DNA from: Dallia pectoralis
Taxonomy: Eukaryota > Chordata > Actinopteri > Esociformes > Umbridae
Assembly: GCA_029465975.1 (NCBI GenBank)
Contig: CM055728.1
Span: 7,667,689-7,731,688, forward strand
DNA length: 64,000 nt
Reading direction: 5' to 3'
Of the stretch, positions 61,888 through 64,000 are shown piece after piece. The translations under genes were made by a program, and so were the position numbers. Position 1 is the first letter of the stretch. Each line of letters opens with the position of its first letter. The notes below the pieces were generated by a model. That model had not been told where the DNA came from, did not search any database, and worked only from the letters and a program-made list of their open reading frames with translations.

Positions 61888-64000
61888 CTGTTGGGGTTCA
61901 GACACACACACACACACAATAACACGACAGGGCAAAATAGTGGGTTCAATTACCATTAGTACAATCGTCTACTAAAGGACATATCACTGGGTTACTTAAA
62001 CATTTTCATTTCCACAATACAGCCTGCAGTATATTAACCTGGACTCTCACAATTACATGCCTGTATTTGTCTGTTTGGTTCTTATTTGAGTGATCTATCT
62101 ATCTGACTGGTGTGCGTGTTTCTGGGTCTGCCCCGATCCATCGGGTTCTGGGACCAATCAAATAGATCCCATTGTTTTTTTGACCAATCAGAACACTCCC
62201 CAGGACCAGGGCATCCTTGGGGCCAGTTCAGATTCTTACTATAAAGACGAAACGAACGTATGCGGGTGTGGTTTGGTGGTTGGCCTGAGCAAATTGTTCT
62301 ATATTACCATCTTTGTTCCCTAGTCCACTTTAGCAATATTCATCGCATCAATCTTCAGGCACCCACACGATTCCATCCTCGGTTTAAAATAGACTTCCAT
62401 TACAAAACATATAGCCAACCAACAGTTAGACACGGTAGCATGTGCTTAGCCTGACAGTTTAAGGCCAGAGCTATGAAACTGTAATGAGTGTTAATGAAAC
62501 ACATTGCAAGATTGCTGGGTCATGAAAGAATGATGCAGCAATTACACAGCAATTCAGGATAGTTGTGGTTCCGTGAAACCTCTTTGTCTCTTATCAAAAC
62601 AACCAACATGTCTTTCTTTTCAACTGGAGGCGACATAGTTACCATGTGGGTTCCGCTGATAGAGTGAAAACCAGAATAATTAATTAACTACATTTTAATA
62701 ATCGTAGAAGTCCTACACAGAATTTTTCTCTGACCTTCTGGTGACACAACGTTTCCTCGGTCACAGTTTGGTCGTGACAAACTTTTCTCCACGACCAAGG
62801 AGAGCGGTTTTAATTATAGTGTTTTATATTCCTCCTGTTCGCTCGATAGGCTCACAATACCTCCTTTGTTTACATGAGTGCAAATATTAAACGCATCTAC
62901 AATGTTCATGTGAATTTAACGGGGGTAAGCATTGCATGTCCTGAAATGTCTGGTGGCTGTAGGGAAACAATTATTTAAGGGCCTTTTGGACGTCTGTTCC
63001 GTGAGACCTAATTACGTATATTACCATAGATACTGTATGCTTGTGCTTTGGCCATTATTCCCTTAGGTACCACCACGCAATCTGACAGCACACACCTCCA
63101 GGGCAACACATTCAAGGAAAAATGATCACATGTAAACATCTAGCCAATGAGACGTCCTTGCGGACGGTAACCGTGGTGACTGGCTACACTGGCTACCACA
63201 AGGAGTGAGCTCTAAAACCTGAAGCATCAAATGAGTTGTTCGCATTAGTTGTGCTTGACAGGACGTTACATCACCACAGTCCTGACCCGGGGCTCCTGGG
63301 TTTCTCGGAGCATAAGCGGTGCTCAGTGCGAGCTTGCGAGACTAACATCTCCCTCAGCTCAAACCTCAGCCGATCCTTCCCACTCCGCACAGGATTAAGG
63401 TTTATTTAAGTCTCCGCAAACATCTTTACAGTGGGAGGTGATGATCATGGCAACGATGAAGATGAAGATGATGTATTGAGTTTTACCTCCCCATAATAGA
63501 CCGTAACGGGTAATAAATAGCCAGGTCCAGATCGATGTGTGCCCTTGCCATCGTCCCGGACTAAACATTGTCTCGAGCGGCAAGTCGGCAGTTGAGGAGT
63601 GGGCTACATACAGCACATGAGACGTATATGTGGGACCAGTCTGGACAAGGCTGAGTGACATACCATGAAATTGCCTTCGACAGCCACCCAGGACATTATT
63701 TATGGCTCATGACTGTTTTTTTGGTGGCTTTTTTGCTTTTACACCGTCAGTATGTGAAGATGTCGAGTGGCGACATGCACGGAGACACTGTGGAGATTCG
63801 CAGGAAGGTGATGGACGTAAAATATAAACATACAGTATGTTCGCTCCAAAAGCTTCCACTATTCTTGTCTCTTGTGCCATTGATTGAAGCGGACGAGAAC
63901 CGAACACTGCAGGTAGTAATATCCATCTCATCAAACCGTTAAGAGCTAAAAACGTTGAGCGGGTGATGATATTGCTCCGTTTATTAGTGATCAACCTCAT
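61888..64000. other. Intron upstream of e1 and right edge
   Basis: No DOCK3 exon preceding e1 (expected to encode the linker after SH3) was found, so it lies beyond 64000. No other gene, RNA or clear repeat was recognised. Confidence 0.55.

Overview
The window is vertebrate nuclear DNA, almost certainly from a ray-finned fish. It has many short exons with GT-AG introns, many Tc1/mariner, hAT, Harbinger and piggyBac relics, tRNA-derived SINEs of a type familiar from salmonid and pike genomes, Ty3/gypsy pieces and very many intronic minisatellites. A salmoniform or esociform is my best guess from the SINE and Tc1 types; that is inference.

One gene dominates: dock3 (dedicator of cytokinesis 3, also called MOCA), read on the minus strand. 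I traced 49 coding segments (e1 to e49, numbered 5' to 3' in transcript order) from 61887 down to the stop codon at 11072. Every reading-frame phase joins its neighbour. Together they give 1970 codons plus a stop. The N-terminal SH3 exons lie beyond the right edge. e10-e13 carry the DHR-1 (C2-like) domain, e32-e41 the DHR-2 Rac-GEF domain, and e42-e49 the serine/proline-rich tail.

Layout on the + strand: 1-11071 is the 3' flank and presumed 3' UTR, with a hAT-type MITE, a solo LTR, Tc1 relics and a 34-bp minisatellite at 5911-7515. 11072-15865 holds the tail exons and two more solo LTRs. 15893-19480 is a 17-bp array filling one intron. 19568-27782 holds the DHR-2 exons, with two DNA transposons inserted into small minisatellites and a SINE whose tail grades into a 53-bp array. 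27877-31285 is a 24-bp array filling another intron. 31339-46144 holds the central helical exons and DHR-1, with 14-bp, 56-bp, about 16-bp and 58-64-bp arrays; the last looks derived from a Tc1 end and contains a piggyBac-like insertion. 47581-61887 holds the 5' exons, a decayed gypsy element, 23-bp, 15-bp and 17-bp arrays, a SINE and a Tc1 relic. 61888-64000 is intron.

There is no second gene I can support. The most interesting points are the density of intronic minisatellites (about 15 kb of the roughly 51 kb gene segment), signs that transposon ends seeded some arrays, transposons sitting inside arrays, an extra in-phase exon with a proline-rich SH3-ligand-like motif, a 96-nt terminal intron that stays open if retained, and one GC-AG intron. 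Comparisons with human DOCK3 are from memory, not from an alignment.
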